Assembly: GCF_014202935.1 (NCBI RefSeq)
Contig: NZ_JACHHX010000002.1
Span: 1 to 64,000 of the forward strand
DNA length: 64,000 nucleotides
DNA from: Rehaibacterium terrae
GTDB lineage: Bacteria; Pseudomonadota; Gammaproteobacteria; Xanthomonadales; Xanthomonadaceae
Direction: 5' to 3'
The notes beneath the pieces were generated by a model that was not told the DNA's origin, made no database searches, and was given only the letters and a program-made list of their open reading frames with translations. Below, piece after piece: positions 46,181 through 54,902 of this stretch (position 1 is the first letter of the stretch; every line of letters begins with the position of its first letter). The translations under genes were made by a program, and so were the position numbers.

Positions 46181-46283
46181 TGCGGGTCCCGCCGGATGCG
46201 CCGCCACGGTCCTTGGCCGATAATGAACGGCTCCCTCGCCGTGCGCTTGCCGCGATCGCGCGGCGGCCTCATCACAGGATCCG

Positions 46284-48902
46284 ATGCCGATGAATACCGC
46301 CTACCGCAAGCCCCTGCCCGGTACCTCGCTGGACTGGTTCGACGCCCGCGAGGCGGTGGAGGCGATCCGCCCGGGCGCCTGGGCCGGGCTGCCGTACACC
46401 TCGCGCGTGCTGGCCGAGAACCTGGTGCGGCGCTGCGATCCGGCGATCCTGGAGGACTCGCTGCGGCAGCTGGTCGAGCGCCGCCGCGATCGCGACTTCC
46501 CGTGGTATCCGGCACGGGTGGTCTGCCATGACATCCTCGGCCAGACCGCGCTGGTCGATCTGGCCGGCCTGCGCGACGCCATCGCCGCGCAGGGCGGCGA
46601 TCCGGCCCAGGTCAATCCGGTCGTTCCCGTCCAGTTGATCGTCGACCACTCGCTGGCAGTGGAGTGCGGCGGTCACGACCCGGACGCCTTCCGCAAGAAT
46701 CGCGAGATCGAGGACCGCCGCAACGAGGACCGCTTCCACTTCATCGACTGGACCCGGCGCGCGTTCCGCAACGTCGACGTGATCCCGCCGGGCAACGGGA
46801 TCATGCACCAGATCAATCTGGAGAAGATGAGCCCGGTGGTGTGCGTGCAGGACGGTGTGGCCTTCCCCGATACCTGCGTCGGCACCGACAGCCACACGCC
46901 GCACGTCGATGCGCTGGGCGTGATCGCCATCGGCGTCGGCGGCCTGGAAGCCGAGAACGTGATGCTCGGCCGCGCCTCGTGGATGCGCCTGCCGGAGATC
47001 GTCGGCGTCGAGCTGACCGGCAGGCCGCGGCCCGGCATCACCGCCACCGACATCGTGCTGTCGCTGACCGAGTTCCTGCGCAAGCAGAAGGTGGTCGGCG
47101 CCTATCTGGAGTTCCATGGCGAAGGCGCCGCCGCGCTGGGCGTGGGCGACCGTGCGACGATCTCCAACATGGCGCCCGAGTACGGCGCCACCGCGGCGAT
47201 GTTCTTCATCGACGACAACACGCTCGACTACCTGCGCCTGACCGGCCGCAGCGACGGGCAGGTCAGCCTGGTCGAGACCTACGCGAAAACCGCCGGCCTG
47301 TGGGCCGGCGACCTCGAGCATGCGCAGTACGAGCGCTGCCTGCAGTTCGACCTGTCCAGCGTCGAGCGCACGATGGCCGGCCCGTCCAACCCGCATGCCA
47401 AGCTGCCGGTGGCCGAGCTGTCGGCGCGCGGCATCGCCGGCAACCTCGCCGCCGTGCGCGCGCAGGAGGCACAGGGCCTGCTGCCCGACGGCGCGGTGAT
47501 CATCGCCGCCATCACCAGCTGCACCAACACCTCCAACCCGCGCAACGTGATCGCCGCCGGCCTGCTGGCGCGCAACGCCAACCGCGCCGGGCTGACCCGC
47601 AAGCCGTGGGTGAAGACTTCGCTGGCGCCCGGCTCGCGCGCCGTGGCGCTGTACCTGGAGGAAGCCGGGCTGAAGCCGGAGCTGGAGCGGCTCGGCTTCG
47701 GCATCGTCGGCTTCGCCTGCACCACCTGCAACGGCATGAGCGGCGCGCTCGACCCGAGGATCCAGCAGGAGATCATCGATCGCGACCTGTATGCGGTCGC
47801 CGTGCTCTCCGGCAACCGCAACTTCGACGGCCGCATCCATCCCTACGCCAGGCAGGCCTTCCTGGCCTCGCCTCCGCTGGTGGTGGCCTACGCCATCGCC
47901 GGCACCATCCGCTTCGACATCGAGAAGGACGCGCTGGGCCACGACCCGGACGGCAAGCCGATCACCCTGAAGGACCTGTGGCCCTCGGATGAGGAGATCG
48001 ATGCGCTGGTGAAGTCCGCGGTCAAGCCCGAGCACTTCCGCCAGGTCTACGAGCCGATGTTCCGCATCGCCGTGGACAGCGGCCCGCAGGTCAGCCCGCT
48101 GTACGACTGGCGCCCGCGCAGCACCTACATCCGCCGCCCGCCCTACTGGGAAGGCGCGCTGGCCGGCGAGCGCACGCTGCGCGGCATGCGTCCGCTGGCG
48201 ATCCTCGGCGACAACATCACCACCGACCACATCTCGCCGTCGAACGCGATCCTGCCCGACAGCGCCGCCGGCGAGTACCTGGCCAGCATGGGCCTGCCGG
48301 AGGAGGACTTCAATTCCTACGCGACGCATCGCGGCGACCACCTCACCGCGCAGCGCGCCACCTTCGCCAACCCCAAGCTGTTCAACGAGATGGTGCGCAA
48401 CCCCGACGGCAGCGTGCGGCAGGGCTCGCTGGCCCGGGTCGAGCCGGAGGGCGAGGTGATGCGCATGTGGGAGGCGATCGAGACCTACATGCAGCGCCGC
48501 CAGCCGCTGATCATCATCGCCGGCAAGGACTACGGACAGGGCAGCTCGCGCGACTGGGCCGCCAAGGGCGTGCGGCTGGCCGGTGTGGAGGCCATCGTCG
48601 CGGAAGGCTTCGAGCGCATCCACCGCACCAACCTGATCGGCATGGGCGTGCTGCCGCTGGAGTTCAAGCCCGGCACCGACCGCCACACGCTCGCCCTCGA
48701 CGGCACCGAAACCTACGACGTGGTCGGCGAGCGCACCCCGGGCGCCGAGCTCACCCTGGTCGTGCACCGCCGCAGCGGCGAGACCGTCGAGGTGCCCGTC
48801 ACCTGCCGCCTCGACTCCGACGAGGAAGTCTCCATCTACGAAGCCGGCGGCGTACTGCAGCGCTTCGCGCAGGATTTCCTCGAAGCCAACCGGGCCAGCT
48901 GA
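46284..48902 (+). CDS. acnD: Fe/S-dependent 2-methylisocitrate dehydratase AcnD
   Basis: The 872-residue aconitase-superfamily enzyme acts in the 2-methylcitrate pathway of propionyl-CoA breakdown. The [4Fe-4S] cysteines are present in AITSCTNTSNPRN and FACTTCNGMSG, with GTDSHTPHVDALGV and GQGSSRDWAAKG. It resembles AcnD rather than AcnA/B through its start (MNTAYRKPLPGTSLDWFDARE) and because prpF follows 4 nt later. ATG 46284 has AGGA 4 nt upstream; ATG 46290 fits homologue N-termini equally well. prpB and prpC are not nearby. Confidence 0.95.
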   Translation: MPMNTAYRKPLPGTSLDWFDAREAVEAIRPGAWAGLPYTSRVLAENLVRRCDPAILEDSLRQLVERRRDRDFPWYPARVVCHDILGQTALVDLAGLRDAIAAQGGDPAQVNPVVPVQLIVDHSLAVECGGHDPDAFRKNREIEDRRNEDRFHFIDWTRRAFRNVDVIPPGNGIMHQINLEKMSPVVCVQDGVAFPDTCVGTDSHTPHVDALGVIAIGVGGLEAENVMLGRASWMRLPEIVGVELTGRPRPGITATDIVLSLTEFLRKQKVVGAYLEFHGEGAAALGVGDRATISNMAPEYGATAAMFFIDDNTLDYLRLTGRSDGQVSLVETYAKTAGLWAGDLEHAQYERCLQFDLSSVERTMAGPSNPHAKLPVAELSARGIAGNLAAVRAQEAQGLLPDGAVIIAAITSCTNTSNPRNVIAAGLLARNANRAGLTRKPWVKTSLAPGSRAVALYLEEAGLKPELERLGFGIVGFACTTCNGMSGALDPRIQQEIIDRDLYAVAVLSGNRNFDGRIHPYARQAFLASPPLVVAYAIAGTIRFDIEKDALGHDPDGKPITLKDLWPSDEEIDALVKSAVKPEHFRQVYEPMFRIAVDSGPQVSPLYDWRPRSTYIRRPPYWEGALAGERTLRGMRPLAILGDNITTDHISPSNAILPDSAAGEYLASMGLPEEDFNSYATHRGDHLTAQRATFANPKLFNEMVRNPDGSVRQGSLARVEPEGEVMRMWEAIETYMQRRQPLIIIAGKDYGQGSSRDWAAKGVRLAGVEAIVAEGFERIHRTNLIGMGVLPLEFKPGTDRHTLALDGTETYDVVGERTPGAELTLVVHRRSGETVEVPVTCRLDSDEEVSIYEAGGVLQRFAQDFLEANRAS

Positions 48903-48906
48903 CGCC

Positions 48907-50085
48907 ATGAGCCACAAGCCGCAACTGCGCATCCCCGCCATGTACATGCGCGGCGGCACCTCCAAGGGGGTGTTCTTCCGCCTCGACGATCTCCCACCGG
49001 CAGCGCAGGTGCCGGGGCCAGCACGCGATGCGCTGCTGATGCGGGTGATCGGCTCGCCCGACCCCTACGGCAAGCACACCGACGGCATGGGCGGGGCCAC
49101 CAGCAGCACCAGCAAGTGCGTGATCATCAGCCAGAGCACGCAACCCGGCCACGACGTCGACTACCTCTACGGCCAGGTGGCGATCGACACCGCCTTCGTG
49201 GACTGGAGCGGCAACTGCGGCAACTTGAGCACCGCCGTCGGCCCGTTCGCGATCGCCAACGGCTTCATCGACAGGGCGCGGCTGCCGGAGAACGGCGTGT
49301 GCACGGTGAAGGTGTGGCAGGCCAACATCGGCAAGACCATCCTCTGCCATGTGCCGATCGCGAACGGGCAGGTGCAGGAGACCGGCGACTTCGAACTCGA
49401 CGGCGTCGCCTTCCCGGCGGCCGAGATCGTGCTCGAGTTCATCGACCCGGCCGACGAGGGCGAAGGCAGCGGGGCGATGTTCCCCACCGGCCATCTGGTC
49501 GACACGCTGGACGTGCCTGGCGTCGGCACGCTCGAGGCCACGCTGATCAACGCCGGCATTCCGACCGTGTTCGTCAACGCGGCCGACATCGGCTATACCG
49601 GCACCGAGCTGCAGGAGGCGATCAACGGCGACGCCAAGGCGCTGGCGATGTTCGAGGCCATCCGCGCCCACGGCGCGGTGCGCATGGGGCTGATCAGGGA
49701 TGTCTCGGAAGCGCCCAAGCGCCAGCACACCCCCAAGATCGCCTTCGTCGCGCCGGCGCAGGACTACGTCGCCAGCAGCGGCAGGCGCATCGCCGCCGGC
49801 GACATCGACCTCAACGTGCGCGCCCTGAGCATGGGCAAGCTGCACCACGCGATGATGGGCACCTGCGCGGTGGCCATCGCGACCGCCGCCGCCATTCCCG
49901 GCACGCTGGTCAACCGCGCCGCCGGCGGTGGCGAGCGCGAGACGGTGCGCTTCGGCCACCCCAGCGGCACGCTGCGCGTCGGCGCGCAGGCCGAACGGGT
50001 GGATGGTCAGTGGGTCGTGCGCAAGGCGATCATGTCGCGCTCGGCGCGGGTGCTGATGGAAGGCTGGGTGCGGGTGCCGGCGTGA
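48907..50085 (+). CDS. prpF: 2-methylaconitate isomerase PrpF
   Basis: The 392-residue PrpF isomerises the product of AcnD to cis-2-methylaconitate, so the pair replaces PrpD. Conserved features are IPAMYMRGGTSKGVFFRLDDLP, GMGGATSSTSKCVIISQS, SGNCGNLSTAVGPFAI with the catalytic-type Cys, and SMGKLHHAMMGTCAVA. It starts 4 nt after acnD. A run of G tracts begins directly after its stop codon. Confidence 0.95.
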   Translation: MSHKPQLRIPAMYMRGGTSKGVFFRLDDLPPAAQVPGPARDALLMRVIGSPDPYGKHTDGMGGATSSTSKCVIISQSTQPGHDVDYLYGQVAIDTAFVDWSGNCGNLSTAVGPFAIANGFIDRARLPENGVCTVKVWQANIGKTILCHVPIANGQVQETGDFELDGVAFPAAEIVLEFIDPADEGEGSGAMFPTGHLVDTLDVPGVGTLEATLINAGIPTVFVNAADIGYTGTELQEAINGDAKALAMFEAIRAHGAVRMGLIRDVSEAPKRQHTPKIAFVAPAQDYVASSGRRIAAGDIDLNVRALSMGKLHHAMMGTCAVAIATAAAIPGTLVNRAAGGGERETVRFGHPSGTLRVGAQAERVDGQWVVRKAIMSRSARVLMEGWVRVPA

Positions 50086-50114
50086 GGGGCCGGGGCTCGG
50101 GGCCGGGGCTTGGG
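50086..50114 (+). other. G-quadruplex-like repeat after prpF
   Basis: Five runs of G (four of 4, the last of 3) separated by 2-3 nt fill 50086-50114 immediately after the prpF stop codon, between the convergent prpF and coq7 genes. The pattern meets the usual definition of a G-quadruplex-forming motif on the + strand and may affect transcription termination. Confidence 0.6.
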
Positions 50115-50128
50115 AAAGCGCGGCGGAT

Positions 50129-50773
50129 TCAGACCCGGTAGGCCACCAGTTTCATCACTTTCGATGCCAGCGCCATCGCCTGCGGAATCGGCGCCGGCAG
50201 CGGGCGCGCACCGGCGGCCAGCGCGTTGTCGGCGTGGCGGATCTCGTCGTCCTTCATCTGCCGCAGGATCGCGCGGCTGCGCTCGTCGTCGGCCGGCAAT
50301 GATTCCAGATGCTCATCGAGGTGGGCCTCGACCTGGCGCTCGGTCTCGACCACGAAGCCCAGGTTCCAGCCATCGCCGCGCAGCCCGGCCAGCACGCCGA
50401 TGGCGTAGGCACCGGCGTACCACAGCGGGTTGAGCAGGCTGGGGCGGTCGTGCAGCTCGCGCAGGCGGTCGGCGCACCAGGCCAGGTGATCGGTCTCTTC
50501 CTGCGCCGCGACCAGCAGGTGCTCGCGGGTGCGCTCGTCGCGCGCCACCGCGGCCTGGCCGAAGTACAGCGCCTGCGCGCAGACCTCGCCGACGTGGTTG
50601 ATCCGCATCAGGCCGGCGGCGTGACGGCGCTCGTCCTCGTCGAGGAAAGCGTCGGGCAGCAGGCCGGCCGGATTGGGGCGCTCGGCCGGCGGATTGCCGA
50701 GGGTGGTGGCGAGGGCGTGCTCGGCCTCGATCAGCAGGCGGTCGATCAGCGAATAGTGACGGGTCGCGCTCAT
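50129..50773 (-). CDS. coq7: 2-nonaprenyl-3-methyl-6-methoxy-1,4-benzoquinol hydroxylase
   Basis: Di-iron hydroxylase of ubiquinone synthesis (functional equivalent of UbiF). The 214 residues carry the ligand motifs [18 protein letters not shown] (E), [12 protein letters not shown] (ExxH), [16 protein letters not shown] (E) and [11 protein letters not shown] (ExxH). Membrane association is expected. It overlaps the preceding Fe-S gene by four bases. Confidence 0.95.
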   Translation of the reverse strand: MSATRHYSLIDRLLIEAEHALATTLGNPPAERPNPAGLLPDAFLDEDERRHAAGLMRINHVGEVCAQALYFGQAAVARDERTREHLLVAAQEETDHLAWCADRLRELHDRPSLLNPLWYAGAYAIGVLAGLRGDGWNLGFVVETERQVEAHLDEHLESLPADDERSRAILRQMKDDEIRHADNALAAGARPLPAPIPQAMALASKVMKLVAYRV

Positions 50774-51897
50774 GGCAGGGCGTCGGCGAGCAGTTCGAGC
50801 GGATGGATCGTGCGGATGCCGGCGGCGTCGGCCAGGTGCAGCCGACAGCCGATGTTCGCGCTCACCAGTGTAGCCGCCCCGCTGGCGGCGAGCGCGTCGA
50901 GCAGCGGCTGGCGCAGCCGCGCGGCGCGCATGGGTTCGTCGAACATGTGTATCCCGGCGGCGCCGCAGCAGCCGGTGTCGGGCAGTTCGACCACCTCCAG
51001 CGCCGGGATGCGCGCCAGCAGCGCGCGCAGGGCGCGGTCACTGCCCACCACGCTGCGCTGGGTACAGGGCAGGTGCAGGGCGATGCGCAGCGGCAGCGGC
51101 CGCAAATGCAGGCGATCGACCTGCGCTTGCAGGAAGTCCAGCGCATCGAGCGCTCGTGTACCCTCGGGCAGGCTCGCGGCGACGGCGGCGTGGCAGCCGC
51201 TGGCGCAGGTCAGCACAGCCTGTGCGCCGGCGAACGCGGCGCGGTTGGTCGCGGCCAGCCGCTGTGCAGTGTCCGTGTCGCCGGCGTGGGCGTGCAGGGC
51301 GCCGCAGCAGGTCTGCCCCTCCGGCCAGGCGATGGCGGTGTCCAGGGCCGCGCACAGGCGAGCCAGTGCGGCCTGTACCGGGGCTTCGTAGCGGCGCGCC
51401 ACGCAGCCGGTGAACACGGCCACGCGGGCCGGGCCGGCGGGGCGCGGCCTCGTCGCCGGCGGGCGCGGCAGCGGCCGCAGTCGCGCCGGCAGCAGCGGTG
51501 CGAGGATGCGATAGAATCCCAGCCCGCGGTCGAGCAGGGCCGGCCTTGCCGTCAGCCACTCGGCCAGGCGCCGACGCAGGCCGGGCCGGCGGCGCAGCCG
51601 TTGCCGGCGGCGGGTTTCGACCAGCAGCTCGCCGTAACGCACCCCGGCCGGGCAGACCGCCTCGCAGCGGCGGCAGCCCAGGCAATGGTCGAGGTGGGCG
51701 TCGCCGGCCGGGGAGGGGGGCAGCCACCCGGTCGCCAGGCCGCGCGCCAGTGCGATCCGCCCACGCGGGGACTCGGCCTCGCAGCGGTCGAGCCGGTAGG
51801 TCGGGCAATGCGGCAGGCACAGACCACACTGCACGCAGCGGTCCGCCAGCGCCGTCAGCGGGTCGGGAGCGTCGGACGGGGCGGGTGTCGGGGCCAT
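50770..51897 (-). CDS. Heterodisulfide-reductase/GlcF-type Fe-S protein
   Basis: The 375-residue protein has two 4Fe-4S motifs near the N-terminus ([12 protein letters not shown] and [12 protein letters not shown]) and two C-terminal CCG domains ([12 protein letters not shown] and [11 protein letters not shown]), the architecture of GlcF, the glycolate oxidase iron-sulfur subunit, and other quinone-linked Fe-S oxidoreductases. No GlcD or GlcE partner is nearby. It overlaps coq7 by ATGA, so it is translated with a ubiquinone-synthesis enzyme, which suggests a link to quinone metabolism. The start at 51897 excludes an unlikely basic N-terminal extension. Confidence 0.88.
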   Translation of the reverse strand: MAPTPAPSDAPDPLTALADRCVQCGLCLPHCPTYRLDRCEAESPRGRIALARGLATGWLPPSPAGDAHLDHCLGCRRCEAVCPAGVRYGELLVETRRRQRLRRRPGLRRRLAEWLTARPALLDRGLGFYRILAPLLPARLRPLPRPPATRPRPAGPARVAVFTGCVARRYEAPVQAALARLCAALDTAIAWPEGQTCCGALHAHAGDTDTAQRLAATNRAAFAGAQAVLTCASGCHAAVAASLPEGTRALDALDFLQAQVDRLHLRPLPLRIALHLPCTQRSVVGSDRALRALLARIPALEVVELPDTGCCGAAGIHMFDEPMRAARLRQPLLDALAASGAATLVSANIGCRLHLADAAGIRTIHPLELLADALP

Positions 51898-51928
51898 CCA
51901 GCCGATGCTAGCACGCCGCCCGGCGGGC

Positions 51929-51957
51929 TTGCGGCGCTTGCGGGAGCGGGTTATCAT
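51929..51957 (+). promoter_or_regulatory. rplM promoter
   Basis: TTGCGG (51929-51934) and TATCAT (51952-51957) with a 17 bp spacer, 42 bp upstream of the rplM start codon. It overlaps the promoter region of the divergent Fe-S protein gene. Confidence 0.7.
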
Positions 51958-51998
51958 TCCGCTCCTTTCGTTTTCGCTTTCTCCGTTTCGGAGCTGTC

Positions 51999-52427
51999 AT
52001 GAAGACTTTCAGCGCCAAGCCGGAAACCGTGCAGCGCGACTGGTACGTGGTGGATGCGACCGGCAAGACGCTCGGCCGCCTCTGCTCGGAACTCGCGCGC
52101 CGTCTCCGCGGCAAGCACAAGCCGGTGTTCACCCCGCACGTCGACACGGGCGACTACATCGTGGTCGTCAATGCCGAGAAGATCGCCGTCACCGGCAACA
52201 AGCTCCAGGACAAGAAGTACCACCGCTTCACCGGCTACGTCGGCAACCTGAAGACCGAGACCCTGGGCCAGATGCTCGACAAGCACCCCGAGCGCGCCAT
52301 CGAGATCGGCGTCAAGGGCATGCTGCCGAAGAACCCGCTCGGCCGCGCGATGTTCAGGAAGCTCAAGGTCTACGCCGGCCCGAACCACCCGCACACCGCC
52401 CAGCAGCCGCAGGCGCTGGACATCTAA
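51999..52427 (+). CDS. rplM: 50S ribosomal protein L13
   Basis: The 142-residue protein is full length, with [28 protein letters not shown] and [24 protein letters not shown]-type conserved regions. Standard operon with rpsI. Confidence 0.99.
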   Translation: MKTFSAKPETVQRDWYVVDATGKTLGRLCSELARRLRGKHKPVFTPHVDTGDYIVVVNAEKIAVTGNKLQDKKYHRFTGYVGNLKTETLGQMLDKHPERAIEIGVKGMLPKNPLGRAMFRKLKVYAGPNHPHTAQQPQALDI

Positions 52428-52438
52428 CGGATCCGACC

Positions 52439-52831
52439 ATGGCACTGCAGCAGTACTACGGCACCGGCCGCCGCAAGTCCTCGACCGCCCGCGTGTTCCT
52501 GCGCCCGGGCAAGGGCAGCATCACCGTCAACGACCGCTCGCTGGACGAGTTCTTCGGCCGTGAGACCGCGCGCATGATCGTGCGCCAGCCGCTCGAACTG
52601 ACCCGGCTGGCCGAGAAGTTCGACGTCAAGGTCACCGTCGAGGGCGGCGGCAGCACCGGCCAGGCCGGCGCCATCCGCCTGGGCCTGGCCCGCGCCCTGG
52701 TCGAGTACGACGAGAACCTCAAGCCCGAGCTGCGCAAGGCGGGTTACATGACCCGCGATGCCCGCGAGGTCGAGCGCAAGAAGGTCGGTCTGCACAAGGC
52801 CCGCCGCGCCACCCAGTTCTCCAAGCGCTGA
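52439..52831 (+). CDS. rpsI: 30S ribosomal protein S9
   Basis: The 130-residue protein has the [14 protein letters not shown] start and the [17 protein letters not shown] tail that reaches the ribosomal P site. It begins 11 nt after rplM. A tRNA gene follows 18 nt later, so the tRNA may be on the same transcript. Confidence 0.99.
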   Translation: MALQQYYGTGRRKSSTARVFLRPGKGSITVNDRSLDEFFGRETARMIVRQPLELTRLAEKFDVKVTVEGGGSTGQAGAIRLGLARALVEYDENLKPELRKAGYMTRDAREVERKKVGLHKARRATQFSKR

Positions 52832-52849
52832 TCCGGGCGCTCCCGGTTT

Positions 52850-52923
52850 AGGGGGATCGTCTAACGGTAGGACAGCGGACTCTGACTCCGTCAATCTAGG
52901 TTCGAATCCTAGTCCCCCTGCCA
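52850..52923 (+). tRNA. tRNA-Gln (anticodon CTG)
   Basis: Acceptor stem AGGGGGA (52850-52856) pairs with TCCCCCT (52913-52919); T arm CTAGG-TTCGAAT-CCTAG; anticodon loop CTCTGAC gives CTG, which reads CAG. The CCA end is encoded (52921-52923). Confidence 0.97.
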
Positions 52924-52928
52924 CATCG

Positions 52929-52954
52929 AGGCCCCGCGTTTGCGGGGCCTTTTT
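52929..52954 (+). terminator. Intrinsic terminator after tRNA-Gln
   Basis: Perfect 9 bp stem AGGCCCCGC/GCGGGGCCT (52929-52937/52942-52950) followed by a run of T, directly behind the tRNA. Confidence 0.9.
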
Positions 52955-53076
52955 GTTTGGCCGCGACTGGCCATCAGGCAGGCATGCGCCCGCCTGGCCG
53001 GACAAGGTATCGGTTACACTTGAAACCTTTCGCAGCCGGCGCATCCATTCGCGCCAACGGAACTGGGCACGCACAC

Positions 53077-54066
53077 ATGAAACTGGGCTCTCTCAAGGAA
53101 GGCGGTCGCGACGGCACGCTGGTCGTCGTCAGCCGCGATCTGTCCAAGGCGGTCAAGGCCACCGGCATCGCCGACACGCTGCAGCGCGCGCTGGAAGACT
53201 GGCAAAACCTCGCGCCGCGTCTGAACGCGCTGTATGAGAGCCTCGATGCCGGCACGGCCGCCGGCGCCTTCGCGCTGGATGTGGCCCAGCTCGCCGCGCC
53301 GCTGCCGCGGGCCTACGAATTCGTCGACGGCTCGGCCTACCTGCCGCATGTGGAGCGGGTGCGCCGCGCGCGCGGCGCCGAGGTGCCCGAGTCGTTCTAC
53401 ACCGATCCGCTGATGTACCAGGCGACCAGTGCCGGCTTCTACGGCCCGCGCGATCCGGTGCTGGTGGCGGACGAGGCCTACGGCATCGACCTGGAGGCCG
53501 AGATCGTGGTGGTGACCGACGACGTGCCGATGGCGGTGACGCCGGAACAGGCCGCCGCACACATTCAGCTGATCGGGCTGGTCAACGACGTCTCCCTGCG
53601 CAACCTGATCCCGGCCGAGCTGGCCAAGGGCTTCGGTTTTTTGCAGTCCAAGCCGCGCTCGGCGCTGAGCCCGGTGTTCGTCACGCCGGACGAGCTGGGC
53701 GAGGCCTGGCGGGGCAACAAGGTGCACCTGCCGCTGGTGACCCACATCAATGGCGAGTGGTTCGGCGCACCGGAGGCCGGCGTCGACATGCAGTTCGACT
53801 TCGCGCAGCTGGTCGCCCATGCGGCCAAGACCCGCCCGCTGTCGGCCGGCACCCTCGTCGGCTCGGGTACCGTCGCCAACCAGGACACGTCGCTGGGCGC
53901 GTCCTGCTTCGCCGAAAAGCGCACGGTCGAAACGCTCGAGCACGGCAAGCCGCTCACCCCGTTCATGAAGTTCGGCGACACGGTGCGCATCGAGATGTTC
54001 GACCGCGAGGGCCGCAGCATCTTCGGCGCGATCGAGCAGACGATCGCGCGTTACGAGCCGCGCTGA
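53077..54066 (+). CDS. Fumarylacetoacetate hydrolase family protein
   Basis: The 329-residue protein is an FAH-superfamily enzyme, expected to hydrolyse fumarylacetoacetate to fumarate and acetoacetate, the last tyrosine-degradation step. Conserved metal-site features include YLPHVERVRRARGAEVPESFY, EAYGIDLEAEIVVVTDDVPM (E-x-E) and LVGSGTVANQDTSLGASCFAEKRTVETLEHG. The catalytic His/Glu/Asp set of the family seems present but was not mapped residue by residue. The next gene, maiA, supplies its substrate, which supports the role. It is 140 nt from maiA. Confidence 0.9.
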   Translation: MKLGSLKEGGRDGTLVVVSRDLSKAVKATGIADTLQRALEDWQNLAPRLNALYESLDAGTAAGAFALDVAQLAAPLPRAYEFVDGSAYLPHVERVRRARGAEVPESFYTDPLMYQATSAGFYGPRDPVLVADEAYGIDLEAEIVVVTDDVPMAVTPEQAAAHIQLIGLVNDVSLRNLIPAELAKGFGFLQSKPRSALSPVFVTPDELGEAWRGNKVHLPLVTHINGEWFGAPEAGVDMQFDFAQLVAHAAKTRPLSAGTLVGSGTVANQDTSLGASCFAEKRTVETLEHGKPLTPFMKFGDTVRIEMFDREGRSIFGAIEQTIARYEPR

Positions 54067-54206
54067 TCCCGCGGCGGCAGGCCGGCCGTCGGCAGAATCG
54101 GCGCGCTGGCTTCCTTTCGCGGTGCCCGCGCGCTAGCCTCGTCGCGGGGGATGGCGGGATGCGGCGAGGCCGCGTCTTCGATGGCAACCGCAGGGGACCG
54201 AGGAAC

Positions 54207-54872
54207 GTGAACGAGGCGTTGCGGCTGTACGGCTACTGGCGATCCAGTGCCGCCTATCGGGTCAGGATTGCGCTCAACCTCAAGGGGTTGACCTACGAGT
54301 CGGTGCCGGTGCATCTGCTGCGCGACGGCGGCGAGCAGCACAGCGACGGTTACCGTCAGCTCAATCCGCAGGAGCTGGTGCCGGTGCTGCTCCACGGCAG
54401 CCGCGTGCTGCGGCAGTCGCTGGCGATCATCGAGTATCTGGACGAGACCTGGCCCGATCCGCCGCTGCTGCCGGCCACCGCGCGCGACCGCGCGCGCGTG
54501 CGCGGCATCGCCCAGCTGATCGCCTGCGACATCCACCCGCTGAACAACCTGCGCGTGCTGCAGTTTTTCGAGCAGACCTGGAACGTGCCGCAGCCCGAGC
54601 GCGAGCTGTGGGTGAGGCGTTGGATACAGGAGGGCTTCACCGCCCTCGAGCGGCTGCTGCAGGAAAGCCCCGCGACCGGCGAATTCTGCGAGGGCGACAC
54701 GCCGACCCTGGCCGACTGCTGCCTGGTGCCGCAGGTCTACAATGCCCGGCGGTTCGGCGTCGATCTGGAGCCGTTCCCGACGATCCGGCGCATCCAGGCC
54801 GTCTGCGAGGCGCTGCCGGCCTTCGAGGCGGCGCGTCCCGAGCGGCAGCCGGACGCGCCCTCGCGGCAGTGA
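54207..54872 (+). CDS. maiA: Maleylacetoacetate isomerase (zeta-class GST)
   Basis: The 221-residue zeta-class glutathione transferase turns maleylacetoacetate into fumarylacetoacetate. The diagnostic SSAAYRVRIALNLKG (residues ~13-27, with the catalytic serine) and QSLAIIEYLDETWPDPPLLP are present, and the C-terminal ADCCLVPQVYNARRFGVDLEPFPTI block is typical. GTG 54207 is used as start because a nearby ATG is out of frame; AGGA lies just upstream. It completes, with hppD, hmgA and the FAH gene, the pathway in this window. Confidence 0.93.
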   Translation: MNEALRLYGYWRSSAAYRVRIALNLKGLTYESVPVHLLRDGGEQHSDGYRQLNPQELVPVLLHGSRVLRQSLAIIEYLDETWPDPPLLPATARDRARVRGIAQLIACDIHPLNNLRVLQFFEQTWNVPQPERELWVRRWIQEGFTALERLLQESPATGEFCEGDTPTLADCCLVPQVYNARRFGVDLEPFPTIRRIQAVCEALPAFEAARPERQPDAPSRQ

Positions 54873-54877
54873 GGGGG

Positions 54878-54898
54878 CGTCGGCGCAGCGCGCCGACG
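54878..54898. terminator. Hairpin between convergent maiA and pilU
   Basis: Perfect 9 bp stem (54878-54886/54890-54898, loop AGC) in the 30 bp between the two stop codons. No T-tract, so activity is uncertain. Confidence 0.55.
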
Positions 54899-54902
54899 GG
54901 GC

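Noticed and set aside
46272-48965. Minus-strand open frame of 897 codons opposite acnD
   Set aside because: Compositional shadow; acnD on the plus strand has its full set of conserved motifs.
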